Below, piece after piece: positions 31,163 to 41,782 of a stretch of DNA of 42,017 nt. The stretch lies in the NCBI RefSeq assembly GCF_944327175.1, contig NZ_CALVGT010000051.1:1-42017 (forward strand), in the 5' to 3' direction. The notes beneath the pieces are model-generated. The model searched no databases and was not told the origin of the DNA. It worked only from the letters and a program-made list of their open reading frames with translations. The translations under genes and the position numbers were made by a program. Every line of letters begins with the position of its first letter. Position 1 is the first letter of the stretch. The DNA is from an uncultured Lactobacillus sp. (GTDB taxonomy: Bacteria > Bacillota > Bacilli > Lactobacillales > Lactobacillaceae).

Positions 31163-34100
31163 ATGATCAAAATTATAACCGGCAGACAGTCCGATCCCCT
31201 GCAAACTGAGATCATCGGCCGGGCTGCCCGCAATTATCTGGCCCAGCCCGGCAAAGATACCTTTATTATTGTTCCAAACCATATCAAGTTTAACACAGAA
31301 GTTGCCGCAATAGGCAAAGTCGCCCAACTTCAAGGGCGGGAAGAGACCAGCGTCAAGAACCTGCACGTCCTGTCCTTTTCCCGTCTGGCCTGGTTTTTCT
31401 TTAAAAAGGCCGACCTGCTTATGCCTGAAAGCCTGGATGACGCTGCCGCGACCATGATTTTGGAGCAGATCATCGACAAGCGCAGAGATGATCTCCTGCT
31501 TTTCAAAAATTCCCACGCCAATTCCGGCATGATTAAGCAGGTCTACAGCACGATCCTGCAGGTTCATACTGGCCAGCTAGACCTGGGCAATCTTTTAGAG
31601 CGGGCAGCTGATCCGGCAGTGGCCTTGGACCTGGATAATGAGACCAGGGACAAGCTGCACGACCTGGACTTGATCTACCAGGACTTTTTAGAAATCGTTA
31701 GTGAAAAGCACTTTGCCACCAAGGATGAATTAAACATCCAGCTGAATCAGCTTTTGGCCAGCCGGCCGGACCTGGTCAGCCAGGCCAGCTTCTACGTGAC
31801 TGATTTCTCCCATTTTTCCATTCAGGAAAAAATGACCATGCAGCTGCTGGCGGCTTTTGCCAGTGACATGACTTTTGCCTTCAAGACGGCTGACGGCAGT
31901 CTGCTTGAACCCGTGGCAGGTGAATACGACTACGTGGTTCAGAAGACGATCAAGGACTTGACCGGCTATTTCTCTGCCCATGACTTTGCCTGGGAGAGAG
32001 AAAAAATCGCCAGTCCAGCCAGTCCGGCCAGAGACTTGAACCGTGCCTGGCAGGGCCAGGGCCAGCCGGATTTAAACAACCTCCAGCTGGTTAAGGCAGA
32101 TTCCCGCTACGCTGAAGCATATTTCGTGGCCCGGACCATCTATGACCAGGTAGCTTTAAAGGGCTGCCAGTACCGGGACTTTTTGGTCCTGGCCCCGAAT
32201 TTGCAGGAGTATGAAACTTACCTGGCCCCGATCTTGCGGCAAAACCAGATTCCCTTCTTTGACGATCTGCAGCAGCAAATGAAGTACCACCCCCTGGTGA
32301 TTTTACTGGAGAATTTGGGCAAGCTTCTCCAGCAGGCAGGAGACACGCCGGCTCTTTTGGGCATCATGAAGACCCGCCTCTTGATTCCTGACTGGTATTT
32401 AGATGGGGATGCAGAAGCCGGGGAAGCCGCGTATTTACGTGACGTCGACCAGCTGGAAAACTTTGCCCTGGCCCACGGAATCAAGTACAGCCTTTGGCAA
32501 AAGCCCCTTAAGGACTTTACCAAAGCCCAGGTCATCGCCCTGGACCAAGAACAGTACCAAAAGCGGCTGGACCGTTTGGACAAGCTGCGGGACTTTTTTG
32601 TCAGCAAGATCTCCCGGCTCTCTAGTCAGCTCAAGGCTGAAAAAGACAGCATGACCGCTGTTAAGCTCTTCTTTGACTTCTTGGTCAAAAACGGGGTCAG
32701 TGCCCGCCTGGAAGCCTGGCGCTTAAAGTCCAGCGAGGAGGGAGACCTGCAGCAGGCCCAGCAGCCGGAGCAGTGCTGGAATCTGCTTTTGTCTCTACTT
32801 AAAGACTACCTTTTGGTCAACCCGGAAAACTTTGCCTGGGCTGACTTCTTTAAAATGCTGACGGCGGCCTTTTCCCAGGCCAATTTCGCGACGATTCCAG
32901 CCAGTCTGGACGCGGTTACTTTATCAGAATACGGGATGGTGCAGACCAGCAGCTACAAGCAGGTCTTCATTATCGGGGCCGCTAATGGCAGCCTGCCGCA
33001 AATCAGCGATCAGCCTAACTTTTTGACCACGGAAAACCTGACAAGCCTGGCAGACTTTTTTGACCAGGAGGCCTACCTGGAAGACAGCCAGCAGCTGCGT
33101 AACCTGGACCAGGAGTACCAATTCGGCAATGCCCTGGCCCTGGCCTCTGACCGGGTCTACATTTCCTATCCGGTAATCAATTCCAATAACGACCTGCTGG
33201 ATCCTTCCATTTACTACAAGCGCCTGCTGAAGATAGTCGACGGCCGGGAATACCGGCAAAGGGACCTACCGGATAACGCTGAAAAAGACCGGACAGAATT
33301 TGCCCGCCAGCTTTTGCTTTTCTTGACCAGTCCAAGGGCCAGCTTAGGCTACCTGGCCTACGCTGAGGAAAATTCTGCCCAAAGCCCGCTGGTGGCCAAG
33401 CTGGTCAAACTCAGCCGGCAGTATGAGGGAGAAAAGGCAGAAGAAATCGCGGAAGGGATGGCTTACGACAACAATCCGCAAGACATCTCAGAAGACCTGG
33501 CTGAGCGTCTGTACGGCAAAGACCTGTTGTCTTCAGTCTCCCAGCTGGAAAGCTACTACCAGAATTCCTTTGAATATTTCCTTAACTATGGTCTGCGCCT
33601 GCGGCCCCGGGCAGAAAACGAGCTGAACGCCATCCAGTCCGGCAACTATTTCCACCGGACCTTTGAGCTCTTGCTCAAGGAAATGCAGAAGAAAAATATC
33701 GAAATTGACAAGCTCAGCGAGCTGGACCTGGAACTTTTGCTCAAGCAGGTCAGAAGCGAGATCCTGCAAGAACCCCTCTACCAGCAGTTCTTGCGTGATC
33801 CTTTCAATGAATATCTCTTCAAGGCCTTTGACAAGACGACCAGCAAGGTGGCCCAAAGCTACCGGCGCAAGAGGCAGGAAAGCAAGATGCGGGCCACTTA
33901 CGGGGAGTTGGCCTTTGGCCCAACTGAAAAGCTGGCTGGCCTGGTCTTGCCTTTGAAGAAGTTTGCCGGCCAGCGGAAGATCAGCCTCCGGGGCAAGATC
34001 GACCGGGTCGACCTCTTTAACGGGGACCAGCACGTTTTAGGTCAGCTGATTGACTACAAGTCTTCTGACCACAGCTTCAACCTGGCCCGCTTTGCCAGCG

Positions 34101-34702
34101 GGGTGGACCTGCAGATGATCGCCTACCTGGACGTTCTGGAAAAGAACCGGGAGCTCTTGGCCGACGGGCGGCAGTTTGACCTCCTGGGGGCTTTTTACCA
34201 ATATGTCACCCGGAAGCTGAATTCTATCAATTCGTCATCAACAGGGGCCTTATTTGACAGCAAGCTGCAGCTGAAAGAGAACCTTTTGGGCGGGGAAGAC
34301 AAGTTGAAATTGTCCGGGGTCTTTGTCAGTGAGCCAGCCTGGTACCAAGAAGTCGACAAAGTCCTGGAGAAAAAGTCATCCAGTCCGGTCTACCGGGGCC
34401 TCAAGCTGAACAAGAGCGGAGGCTTTGGCAAAAAAGACAACTTTTTCAGCCAAGATGAAATGTGGGAGCTGCTGGAATACGTCGAAGCCTTGATTGAGGA
34501 CGCGGCCAGCGAGATTTTGAGCGGGCAGATTGCCTTGAATCCTTTCCGGCAAGGCAACAATACCGGCCTGGCTTATAGCGACTACAAGGATATCTTCTAC
34601 TTTGACCAGCAGCTGCCAACTAACTTTTACCGGGACCTGCCAAGCCTTAAAAAGGTAGATCTGCTGGCCTTGGTAGAAAAGCGGCTGCGGCAGAGGGGAT
34701 AA
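31163..34702 (+). CDS. rexB: RexB/AddB, exonuclease subunit B
   Basis: Partner of RexA in the AddAB/RexAB helicase-nuclease that resects double-strand breaks for recombination. Start ATG 31163 is chosen (AAAGGAG at 31148-31154, 8-base spacing) over GTG 31154. The 1179 residues open with IKIITGRQSDPL, and the C-terminal RecB-type nuclease has GKIDRVD and QLIDYKSS with the catalytic D and K, preceded by NYFHRTFELLL. The cysteines that hold the iron-sulfur cluster in Bacillus AddB are absent: the regions read SQLESYYQNSFEYFLNYGL and FRQGNNTGLAYSDYKDIFYF. It precedes rexA by 26 bases. Confidence 0.94.
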   Translation: MIKIITGRQSDPLQTEIIGRAARNYLAQPGKDTFIIVPNHIKFNTEVAAIGKVAQLQGREETSVKNLHVLSFSRLAWFFFKKADLLMPESLDDAAATMILEQIIDKRRDDLLLFKNSHANSGMIKQVYSTILQVHTGQLDLGNLLERAADPAVALDLDNETRDKLHDLDLIYQDFLEIVSEKHFATKDELNIQLNQLLASRPDLVSQASFYVTDFSHFSIQEKMTMQLLAAFASDMTFAFKTADGSLLEPVAGEYDYVVQKTIKDLTGYFSAHDFAWEREKIASPASPARDLNRAWQGQGQPDLNNLQLVKADSRYAEAYFVARTIYDQVALKGCQYRDFLVLAPNLQEYETYLAPILRQNQIPFFDDLQQQMKYHPLVILLENLGKLLQQAGDTPALLGIMKTRLLIPDWYLDGDAEAGEAAYLRDVDQLENFALAHGIKYSLWQKPLKDFTKAQVIALDQEQYQKRLDRLDKLRDFFVSKISRLSSQLKAEKDSMTAVKLFFDFLVKNGVSARLEAWRLKSSEEGDLQQAQQPEQCWNLLLSLLKDYLLVNPENFAWADFFKMLTAAFSQANFATIPASLDAVTLSEYGMVQTSSYKQVFIIGAANGSLPQISDQPNFLTTENLTSLADFFDQEAYLEDSQQLRNLDQEYQFGNALALASDRVYISYPVINSNNDLLDPSIYYKRLLKIVDGREYRQRDLPDNAEKDRTEFARQLLLFLTSPRASLGYLAYAEENSAQSPLVAKLVKLSRQYEGEKAEEIAEGMAYDNNPQDISEDLAERLYGKDLLSSVSQLESYYQNSFEYFLNYGLRLRPRAENELNAIQSGNYFHRTFELLLKEMQKKNIEIDKLSELDLELLLKQVRSEILQEPLYQQFLRDPFNEYLFKAFDKTTSKVAQSYRRKRQESKMRATYGELAFGPTEKLAGLVLPLKKFAGQRKISLRGKIDRVDLFNGDQHVLGQLIDYKSSDHSFNLARFASGVDLQMIAYLDVLEKNRELLADGRQFDLLGAFYQYVTRKLNSINSSSTGALFDSKLQLKENLLGGEDKLKLSGVFVSEPAWYQEVDKVLEKKSSSPVYRGLKLNKSGGFGKKDNFFSQDEMWELLEYVEALIEDAASEILSGQIALNPFRQGNNTGLAYSDYKDIFYFDQQLPTNFYRDLPSLKKVDLLALVEKRLRQRG

Positions 34703-34728
34703 GGAATGGTACATAGAAAGGAAATAGC

Positions 34729-37700
34729 ATGGCTGTAAAATATACACCAGACCAGGCCAGAGCCATTGAAAGCCGGGGGCAGGACCTTTTGGTTTCAGCC
34801 TCTGCCGGCTCAGGCAAAACCAGCGTTTTGGTTGAAAGAGTCATTCGGGAAATCATGGACGACCACTTGGAGGTTAACCAGCTCCTGGTCATCACCTTTA
34901 CCCGGGCGGCGGCCAGTGAAATGAAGCAGCGGATCAAGCAGCGCCTGCAAGAGCGGCTGCAAGAAGAAACAGACGGCAGCCAGGCCGACTTTTTGCGCCG
35001 GCAGCTGGCTGAGATCGATACCGCGATTATTTCCACGATCGACTCCTTCTGTTTGGATGTCATCCGCCGCTTTTACTTCGCGATCGATATCGACCCGGAT
35101 TTCAGTATTTTGACTGACGCCACCCAGATTGAGCTTTTAAAGGAAAGAGCCCTCAGAGATGTCGAAAACGGCTACCTGCAAAATACGGATCAAGTGAAAA
35201 AAGACCGTTTCCTGGCCCTCTATGATGCCTTTACCGGAGACAGCAACGCCAATTCAGCCAGAGACTTGCTTTTGGATTTATACCAATTTGCCATGGCCCG
35301 GCCCAACTACCGGGCTTGGCTGCAAAAGCTGGCTGCCTCTTACCAGCTGGAGACCAGCGACGTCGTTGACAGCACCCTCTGGCAGGAGAAAGTCAAGCCT
35401 TACCTGGAGGAAGAATTTTCTAATCTGGCGGACAAGCTGACGGCTTTGATGGCCGAAGCCGACTTTGACCATAAAAAGTTTGCCAAGTACCAGCCAGCTT
35501 TTACGGCTTTTGCCACCAGTCTGGCCAGCTACCGGGAGAGCCTGGCCACAGATGATCCCTTTGACCGGCAAAGAGAGCTGCTGGCGGCTTGCCAGTTTGA
35601 CGGGACCCTGCGGACTAACAAGGAGATCGCCGATTTTGTCGAGGAGGCAAAGGGGGTTAAAGAAGCTGGCAAGCAGCTGGTCTTCAATGTCTATACCAGT
35701 TTTTACGCAAGCAGCAATGCTGACCAGCAGGCCCTTTTAGCCAAGGGGGCAGAGATTGCCTCAGCGGCAGCGGAAGTCGAACTTGCCTTTATCGACCGCT
35801 TTAACGAATTGAAGCGGGCTGACCGGGTCCTGGACTTTAGCGACATGGAGCAGTTGGCCTATGAAATTCTGACCCAAGACAGTTCAAATTCTGACCTGGC
35901 CCGGGCCTACTACCAAAGCCGCTTCAAGGAAATCATGGTCGATGAATACCAGGACACCAACGCCCTGCAGGACGGCTTGATCCAGCGGCTGAAAAAAGCC
36001 GGGAAGAACAACCTCTTCATGGTTGGGGACGTCAAGCAGTCAATCTACGGCTTCCGCCAGGCGGAACCCAGCCTGTTTATCGCCAAGTATGACGAATATG
36101 GCCAGGAAAATTCGGCGGGCAAGCAGCGGATTATTTTTGCCGAAAACTTCCGCTCCAGCCAGCCGGTCACCCAGGCCGTCAACTTGATCTTTGACAGCCT
36201 CCTAACCAAGGACTTCGGCGGGATTGATTACCAAAAAGAAGGGCAGCTGAAATTCGCGGCCGGCTATGACCCAGAGGCGGCCCTGCCGACTGAAACAGAA
36301 GTCCTCTACCAGGAAGATTCATCGGCAACAGAAGATGACGGGGAGTTGAACCAGGGCGATTTAGCCATGGTCATCAGCCGGATCCAAAAATTGCTTGCCG
36401 ACCAGACGCCAATTTTTGACCCAAAGACTGGGCAGACCCGGCCGGTCAGCTATGGCGATATTGCCATCCTGACCCGGTCCAAGACCAGCAACCTGGACAT
36501 CAAGCAGGAATTTGACCGCTACGGGATCCCGCTCTTTGTCATGGATGTCCAGAACTACTTCCAGACCTTTGAGTTGACGGTTATCATGTCCTATTTGAAG
36601 ATCATCGACAATCCGGACCAGGATATCCCCCTGGTGGCGGTTCTGCGGTCTCCTATCTTCAACTTCTCCAGTTCAGATTTGGCGGAAATCCGTCTGGTTA
36701 ACAAGAGCACCAGCTTCTACGCGGCTTTAAGAACTTATGCTAAAAAAGATACAGATTTGGCTGCCCGCTGCCGGGACTTTTTGGCCCAATTGCAGGACCT
36801 TCGCGACTTTTCCTTGAGCCACCGGATTTCAGAACTTCTCTGGACCATTTACGAGCGGACCAGCTTTTTGGAAATCGTGACGGCCATGACCAACGGCCAG
36901 CAGCGCCGGCTCAACTTGACAGCCTTGTACGAAAGAGCCAGCGCCTACGAAAGTTCGGGCTTCAAGGACCTTTACCAGTTCATCAACTTTATTGCCAGAA
37001 TGCGGAAGAACCAGAAGGACCTGGCCCAGCCGATCCTGAGCGAAAATGCCGGCAACTCAGTCAAGCTGATGACCATCCATGCCTCAAAGGGGCTGGAATT
37101 CCCGGTCGTCTTTGTCTTGGGTCTGGAGCACCGCTACAATTACCAGCAAGACATTTCCGGCAGCTATGTCTTAGATGGCAGCGGCCTGGGCTTGTCCTTT
37201 GCCTATCCCTTTGATGAAGCGGAATACCGGGCAGATACTTTGGTTAATGCCTGGCTGAAGATTGCCAAAAAGCAGAAGCTGCTGGAAGAAGAAGCCCGCC
37301 TGCTTTACGTGGCTTTGACCCGGGCCAAGCAGAAGCTGATTTTGGCGGCCAATATCAAGCTGCCAGCTAGAACCGACCTGGCGGACCTGGAAGAGAAGTG
37401 GGCCAAGGAAATTTCCGTTGGCCGCCTGCCTCTTTTGGACAAGATGAAGGTAGCCAAGCCCCTGGACTTTTTGGCCCCGGCTTTAGCCCGCGCCAAGCAG
37501 CAGAAGCGGCTGGGTGAAAAAGCCGTCAGCGACCTGGCGATAGGTCAAGAAGGCAGTCTGGTCTTTGTCCACTTTGACCCCAAGAAAGACCAGGCTCAGT
37601 TGCCGGTCAATGAGGCCGTGGCAGCCAGCGGGGCAGACTTGACGGAAGATGAAGCAGCCGTCTTTAAGCAGGCAGAAAAGCTCTATGCCTTCAGCCAGGG

Positions 37701-38412
37701 CGGCTACCCTTACTTGGATGCCAGCCGGACCACGGCTTACCAGGCGGTTTCTGAAATCAAGAAGGCTTTTGGTGACCCGATCGAAGACGAACTGGCTGAC
37801 GCCCACATTTCAGAACTGCAGTCAGCCAACAGGTATTTGCAGCCGATCGATACTGAACCCGACTTTCTTTTCCAAAATACGGTCAGCTCAGCTGAACTGG
37901 GGACGGCCAGCCACCTTGTCTTGCAGTATTATGACTATGCCAAAGGCGACAAGGATGCCATTGATAGCTGCATTACCGGCCTGGTGGAAAAGGGCCGGCT
38001 GAGCCAGACCTTGGCCAGCAAGCTGGACCGGGAAGCCTTGTCCTGGTTTGTCAAGAGCGACTTTGCCCAGGACTTTTACCAGCAGCCTGACCGCCTCCAC
38101 CGGGAGGAAAATTTTGCCACCATCCTGTCGCCGAAGACTTTATTTAAGGATTTCAGCGATTTTCCAGGAGAAATTTTGATTCACGGGACAATCGATGGCT
38201 ATTATGAAGCAGAGAATGGTATCATTTTATTTGACTACAAGACGGACCATGTTAACCCGCGTAAGCAGGATGAAGCAATTCAGAAGCTGAAAGAGAAGTA
38301 CCAGGGCCAGCTGCGCCTTTATGAGCGGGCCTTGAATGAATCTGGCCGGCTGCCCGTTTTGAAAAAGTACCTGGTACTTTTGAGCTGCCGGGAAATTGTT
38401 GAAGTTGATTAG
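34729..38412 (+). CDS. rexA: RexA/AddA, helicase-nuclease subunit A
   Basis: UvrD-family 3'-5' helicase with a C-terminal nuclease, 1227 residues. Helicase motifs in order: [19 protein letters not shown] (Walker A), [31 protein letters not shown] (Walker B), [40 protein letters not shown] and [16 protein letters not shown]. The nuclease motif is [14 protein letters not shown]...LFDYKTD. ATG 34729 follows AAAGGAAA at 34717. Makes up RexAB with rexB; it is the AddAB-type recombination enzyme of lactic acid bacteria in place of RecBCD. Confidence 0.97.
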   Translation: MAVKYTPDQARAIESRGQDLLVSASAGSGKTSVLVERVIREIMDDHLEVNQLLVITFTRAAASEMKQRIKQRLQERLQEETDGSQADFLRRQLAEIDTAIISTIDSFCLDVIRRFYFAIDIDPDFSILTDATQIELLKERALRDVENGYLQNTDQVKKDRFLALYDAFTGDSNANSARDLLLDLYQFAMARPNYRAWLQKLAASYQLETSDVVDSTLWQEKVKPYLEEEFSNLADKLTALMAEADFDHKKFAKYQPAFTAFATSLASYRESLATDDPFDRQRELLAACQFDGTLRTNKEIADFVEEAKGVKEAGKQLVFNVYTSFYASSNADQQALLAKGAEIASAAAEVELAFIDRFNELKRADRVLDFSDMEQLAYEILTQDSSNSDLARAYYQSRFKEIMVDEYQDTNALQDGLIQRLKKAGKNNLFMVGDVKQSIYGFRQAEPSLFIAKYDEYGQENSAGKQRIIFAENFRSSQPVTQAVNLIFDSLLTKDFGGIDYQKEGQLKFAAGYDPEAALPTETEVLYQEDSSATEDDGELNQGDLAMVISRIQKLLADQTPIFDPKTGQTRPVSYGDIAILTRSKTSNLDIKQEFDRYGIPLFVMDVQNYFQTFELTVIMSYLKIIDNPDQDIPLVAVLRSPIFNFSSSDLAEIRLVNKSTSFYAALRTYAKKDTDLAARCRDFLAQLQDLRDFSLSHRISELLWTIYERTSFLEIVTAMTNGQQRRLNLTALYERASAYESSGFKDLYQFINFIARMRKNQKDLAQPILSENAGNSVKLMTIHASKGLEFPVVFVLGLEHRYNYQQDISGSYVLDGSGLGLSFAYPFDEAEYRADTLVNAWLKIAKKQKLLEEEARLLYVALTRAKQKLILAANIKLPARTDLADLEEKWAKEISVGRLPLLDKMKVAKPLDFLAPALARAKQQKRLGEKAVSDLAIGQEGSLVFVHFDPKKDQAQLPVNEAVAASGADLTEDEAAVFKQAEKLYAFSQGGYPYLDASRTTAYQAVSEIKKAFGDPIEDELADAHISELQSANRYLQPIDTEPDFLFQNTVSSAELGTASHLVLQYYDYAKGDKDAIDSCITGLVEKGRLSQTLASKLDREALSWFVKSDFAQDFYQQPDRLHREENFATILSPKTLFKDFSDFPGEILIHGTIDGYYEAENGIILFDYKTDHVNPRKQDEAIQKLKEKYQGQLRLYERALNESGRLPVLKKYLVLLSCREIVEVD

Positions 38413-38440
38413 AAGTTTTTAGGAGTGAAAGGAGCGGAAA

Positions 38441-41233
38441 ATGGCGGATTTTTTTGCCGGCGAAAGCTTCGCGGTCGTTGACTTGGAAACGACCGGGACG
38501 CGCAAGGAAGAGGGGGACCGGATCATCCAGTTTGGCTGCGCCATAGTCAAAGATGGTGAAGTGGTTAAAACTTATTCCTTCATGATGAACCCCCACCGGG
38601 AAATTCCCCTGGCCGTGACCAATTTGACCGGGATCGACCAGAAGATGGTGGCCGGCCAGGCTGATTTCAAGCACTATGCCCCGAAGATCCGCGAGATCCT
38701 GCAGGATACGGTTTTCGTGGCCCATAACGTCAATTTCGACTTTCCTTTCTTGAACTACGAATTGACCAATGCCGGCTTTGAGGCCTTGACCTGCAAGGCG
38801 GTTGACACGGTTGAACTGGCCAAGATTGCCTTTCCGACCCTACCTTCTTATAAGTTGCGGGACTTGACGGCCAGTCTGGAGATCAAGCACGCCAACCCCC
38901 ACAAGGCTGATTCTGACGCCTATGGGACAGCTGTTTTGCTCTTAAAGATCATTGACAAGCTGGCCTCCTTGCCCCAGGCAACTTTGAATGTCCTGGGCTC
39001 TTTGGCCAGTGGCCTTATCCGGGACACGGGGGACGTGATCAAGGTGATTGCTGACCAGTCCCGGCAAAGCAGGCGCAAGCTGCCCAAAGACAAGATGCAG
39101 GTCCGCAACCTGGTCTTAAAGAGGCAGGAGATTCCCGCGGTTGAGCTTGGGGAAAACGGACATTTCCCAGTTAAAGACGCCGACAAACGCAAGCTTTTTA
39201 AAGGCAAGATCAATTACCGGCAAGGCCAAGCGGACCTAATCGACCGCCTGCACGACTTTGTCGAAGATGCCGGGCAAAGGGTCATGCTGGCTGAAGCGCC
39301 AAACGGGACAGGGAAGACTTTTGCCTACCTTTTCGCCTATGCCTACCAGCTCTACTCTGGCAAAAAATTAGTGATTGCCACGCCGACCAAGGTCCTCCAG
39401 CAGCAGCTCCTGGACCAGGAAATTCCCCAGCTCCTGCGGGTTACTGGCTTAGGATTAAACGCGGAAATGGTCAAGTCCAGCAGCCACTACCTGGATTTAG
39501 ACGGTTTTGCCCAGAGTCTCTACCAGAATTCGCCCAACAAGGCGACTTTGCTCTTGCAGATGCAGATCCTGGTCTGGCTGACGGAAACGACGACCGGGGA
39601 CCTGGACGAATTGCAGCTGACTAGCCAGCAGCTGCCGATTTTTAACCAGCTCAAGCACCCCGGGGATGCCCGGGTGGCCAGTCAGTTTGCCAGCGTTGAC
39701 TTCTGGAACCTGGCCCGCCGCCGGCAGGAGCAGGCCAATATTTTGGTAACCAACCACGCCTACCTGGTCAACCACTACATGGACTCTATCTGGGGGCAGA
39801 ACCCTTATCTGGTAATTGATGAGGCCCATCGCTTCAGCGAAAACCTGCAGACAGCACGGACGGACTCCCTGCGTCTGGAAGCGATTTGGGGCAGCATCAG
39901 TCACCTGCGCAACTTGCTCTACTTTACGGACAACAACCTGCTCAGGCAAAGCGAGGAAAATGTCCAGCTGCAATTCATGCTGGACCTCTTGGACCAGGAG
40001 AGCCTGGACTTGATTCACAGCTTGAACCGGATGCAAAAGTACCTCTACCAGCACAAGGGGCAGGCAATTAGCCAGGTCGTTTTACCCAACAAGAGCCTGC
40101 AACTGACCATCCAGGGCCAGGACCTTTTCCCGGAAAACTCCCAGTTTAAGCCCCTGCTTAGACAGTTCCAGCAGCAATTAGAACAGGTCCGGATCCATAC
40201 CAACCAGATCCGCTACTTGCTGGAGCAGGAAAAAGACCGCTTTTTAACGGATGAGGAATCTTTGCTGGAAGAATTGAACGACCAGGTTGACTTGTTGGAA
40301 TACTACACGGAAAAGAGCTACCAGCTGGCTGACCTCTTGAACCAGCCGCTCTTAGGTCATCTGGGCTTCGTGGTCAACGTGACCAACCCTGAGGATGCCC
40401 TCAGCAGCAACCTCCACTGGCTCAGTCTGGACAGTTCTGAAGAATTGCATAAAATTTACGACCGCTTTGACCATATCAGCATGATCAGTGCGACAATAAC
40501 TAATGACGGCAATTTTGATTTTGCCAAGCAGGTCCTGGCCCTGCCGAATTTGGGTGTTTCCTGCTATAAGGGCAAGGCCAGCTTCCCGATGGCTGACCAT
40601 CTGGAGATTTTGGCCATGGAAGAGGGGCAGCCGGAACCGGACAGCCCGCGTTTTTTGGAAGAATTGAAAAATATCTTGACCAGGGATCTAAGCGGGCAAA
40701 AGCACGTCTTATGCCTGTTTACCAACCTGGACTTGATCAAGCAGCTCTACTTTGAACTGCTGAATGATCCCCGGGTTAAGGACTATGAGCTCCTGGCCCA
40801 GGGCTTGACGGGGTCAAATGAGCGGATCACCCGCCGCTTTGTCATCGCTGAACGGTCAATCTTGCTGGGAGCGGATAGCTTTTGGGAAGGGGTGGACTTC
40901 CACAATTGCGGGATCGACCTGGTTATCGCGACCCGCCTGCCATTTGAGTCCCCGGATCTGCCGGAGGTTAGCCTCAGGCAGCATTACCTGGCCCAAAGAG
41001 GCTGGGACGTCTTTCAAGAGGACTCCTTGCCCCGGTCGATTCTCCGCCTGCGGCAGGGATGCGGCCGCTTGATCCGGGGCGAGGATGATCATGGGCAGTT
41101 TTTGATCCTGGATCCCCGGATCTGGACCAAGAGCTATGGCCCGGCCTTTAGGTCCAGCCTGCCGGCTCCGGTGCAAAAGGTTAAAGCGAGTGAGTTAAAA
41201 AAGAAGTTGAAGTTCGAGAGGAAAAATGCTTAA
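38441..41233 (+). CDS. dinG: DinG-type helicase with DnaQ exonuclease domain
   Basis: A 930-residue fusion usual in Firmicutes. The N-terminal exonuclease of the DnaQ/epsilon type (1-170) has FAVVDLETTGT (D, E), AHNVNFDFPFL, and HKADSDAYGTA, the DEDDh catalytic set. The superfamily 2 XPD-like helicase follows: Walker A LAEAPNGTGKTFAYLF, VIDEAHRF (DEAH), GADSFWEGVDF, and RLRQGCGRLIRG (motif VI). The four iron-sulfur cysteines of E. coli DinG are not seen. ATG 38441 has GGAG upstream, 28 bases after rexA. It overlaps the next gene. Role: removal of structured or damaged DNA, a presumed nuclease-helicase. Confidence 0.93.
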   Translation: MADFFAGESFAVVDLETTGTRKEEGDRIIQFGCAIVKDGEVVKTYSFMMNPHREIPLAVTNLTGIDQKMVAGQADFKHYAPKIREILQDTVFVAHNVNFDFPFLNYELTNAGFEALTCKAVDTVELAKIAFPTLPSYKLRDLTASLEIKHANPHKADSDAYGTAVLLLKIIDKLASLPQATLNVLGSLASGLIRDTGDVIKVIADQSRQSRRKLPKDKMQVRNLVLKRQEIPAVELGENGHFPVKDADKRKLFKGKINYRQGQADLIDRLHDFVEDAGQRVMLAEAPNGTGKTFAYLFAYAYQLYSGKKLVIATPTKVLQQQLLDQEIPQLLRVTGLGLNAEMVKSSSHYLDLDGFAQSLYQNSPNKATLLLQMQILVWLTETTTGDLDELQLTSQQLPIFNQLKHPGDARVASQFASVDFWNLARRRQEQANILVTNHAYLVNHYMDSIWGQNPYLVIDEAHRFSENLQTARTDSLRLEAIWGSISHLRNLLYFTDNNLLRQSEENVQLQFMLDLLDQESLDLIHSLNRMQKYLYQHKGQAISQVVLPNKSLQLTIQGQDLFPENSQFKPLLRQFQQQLEQVRIHTNQIRYLLEQEKDRFLTDEESLLEELNDQVDLLEYYTEKSYQLADLLNQPLLGHLGFVVNVTNPEDALSSNLHWLSLDSSEELHKIYDRFDHISMISATITNDGNFDFAKQVLALPNLGVSCYKGKASFPMADHLEILAMEEGQPEPDSPRFLEELKNILTRDLSGQKHVLCLFTNLDLIKQLYFELLNDPRVKDYELLAQGLTGSNERITRRFVIAERSILLGADSFWEGVDFHNCGIDLVIATRLPFESPDLPEVSLRQHYLAQRGWDVFQEDSLPRSILRLRQGCGRLIRGEDDHGQFLILDPRIWTKSYGPAFRSSLPAPVQKVKASELKKKLKFERKNA

Positions 41234-41720
41234 CGAAAGAGTCAAAAATGTCTTGCAGTATCTAGCCTGGCTGGTCTTCTTCCTGTTTTTGCTTTACGCG
41301 GGAACAGTGGCGGTTGTTGCTAAGGCAGCTAAGCCGTACAGTCAGCAGAAAGAGAAGGTCGCCAAGCTGGTCAAGCAGACTTCCATGAAGCAGATCGACA
41401 AGTACTACCACCTGAGCAGGGGCGTCAAATCATATTCCGCCAGCGGAAAAACCAGCAAGGGCAAGGCAGCTTACTTTATCTATCTGCCAGCTTCCCGGAA
41501 GGCTTACTATTATTCAGCTAGTGACGGCGTCAGCGAAAGCACGGTTAAATCCAGTTTTCAGAAGTCTTACCCAAAAAAGACCATCAAGGAAGTCAACCTG
41601 GGCTGGTATCAAAAGCAGGCCGTCTGGGAAGTCACGGCAGTCAACGCAGACGGCAGCTACTGCTATGCCATCTACAAGTTCAAGGATGGCCAACTCCTGT
41701 CTCTGGTCGATAAGTTATAG
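41226..41720 (+). CDS. ypmB: YpmB-like membrane-anchored protein (DUF5590)
   Basis: A 164-residue protein with one N-terminal span (about residues 13-33, LAWLVFFLFLLYAGTVAVVA) and an extracellular domain rich in K, S and Y (KAYYYSASDGVSES, WYQKQAVWEVTAV, CYAIYKFKDGQLL). The dinG-ypmB-asnS neighbourhood and the C-terminal WEV...Y-x-Y-F pattern suit the YpmB family of Bacillus, function unknown. ATG 41226 overlaps the dinG stop by 8 bases, so it is translationally coupled. Confidence 0.75.
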   Translation: MLNERVKNVLQYLAWLVFFLFLLYAGTVAVVAKAAKPYSQQKEKVAKLVKQTSMKQIDKYYHLSRGVKSYSASGKTSKGKAAYFIYLPASRKAYYYSASDGVSESTVKSSFQKSYPKKTIKEVNLGWYQKQAVWEVTAVNADGSYCYAIYKFKDGQLLSLVDKL

Positions 41721-41737
41721 AAGATTAGGCAAAAATC

Positions 41738-41746
41738 TGCTATCAT
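41738..41746 (+). promoter_or_regulatory. Extended -10 promoter of asnS
   Basis: TGC-TATCAT at 41738-41746, 36 bases before ATG 41783. No good -35 is visible at the proper distance. No T-box leader is present between ypmB and asnS. Confidence 0.45.
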
Positions 41747-41782
41747 GGATAGAGTTATAAAAAATAAGGTGGAATTAAAAGA

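Noticed and set aside
39497-40054. 185-codon minus-strand frame inside dinG
   Set aside because: Antisense shadow rich in L, Q and V without domain signals.
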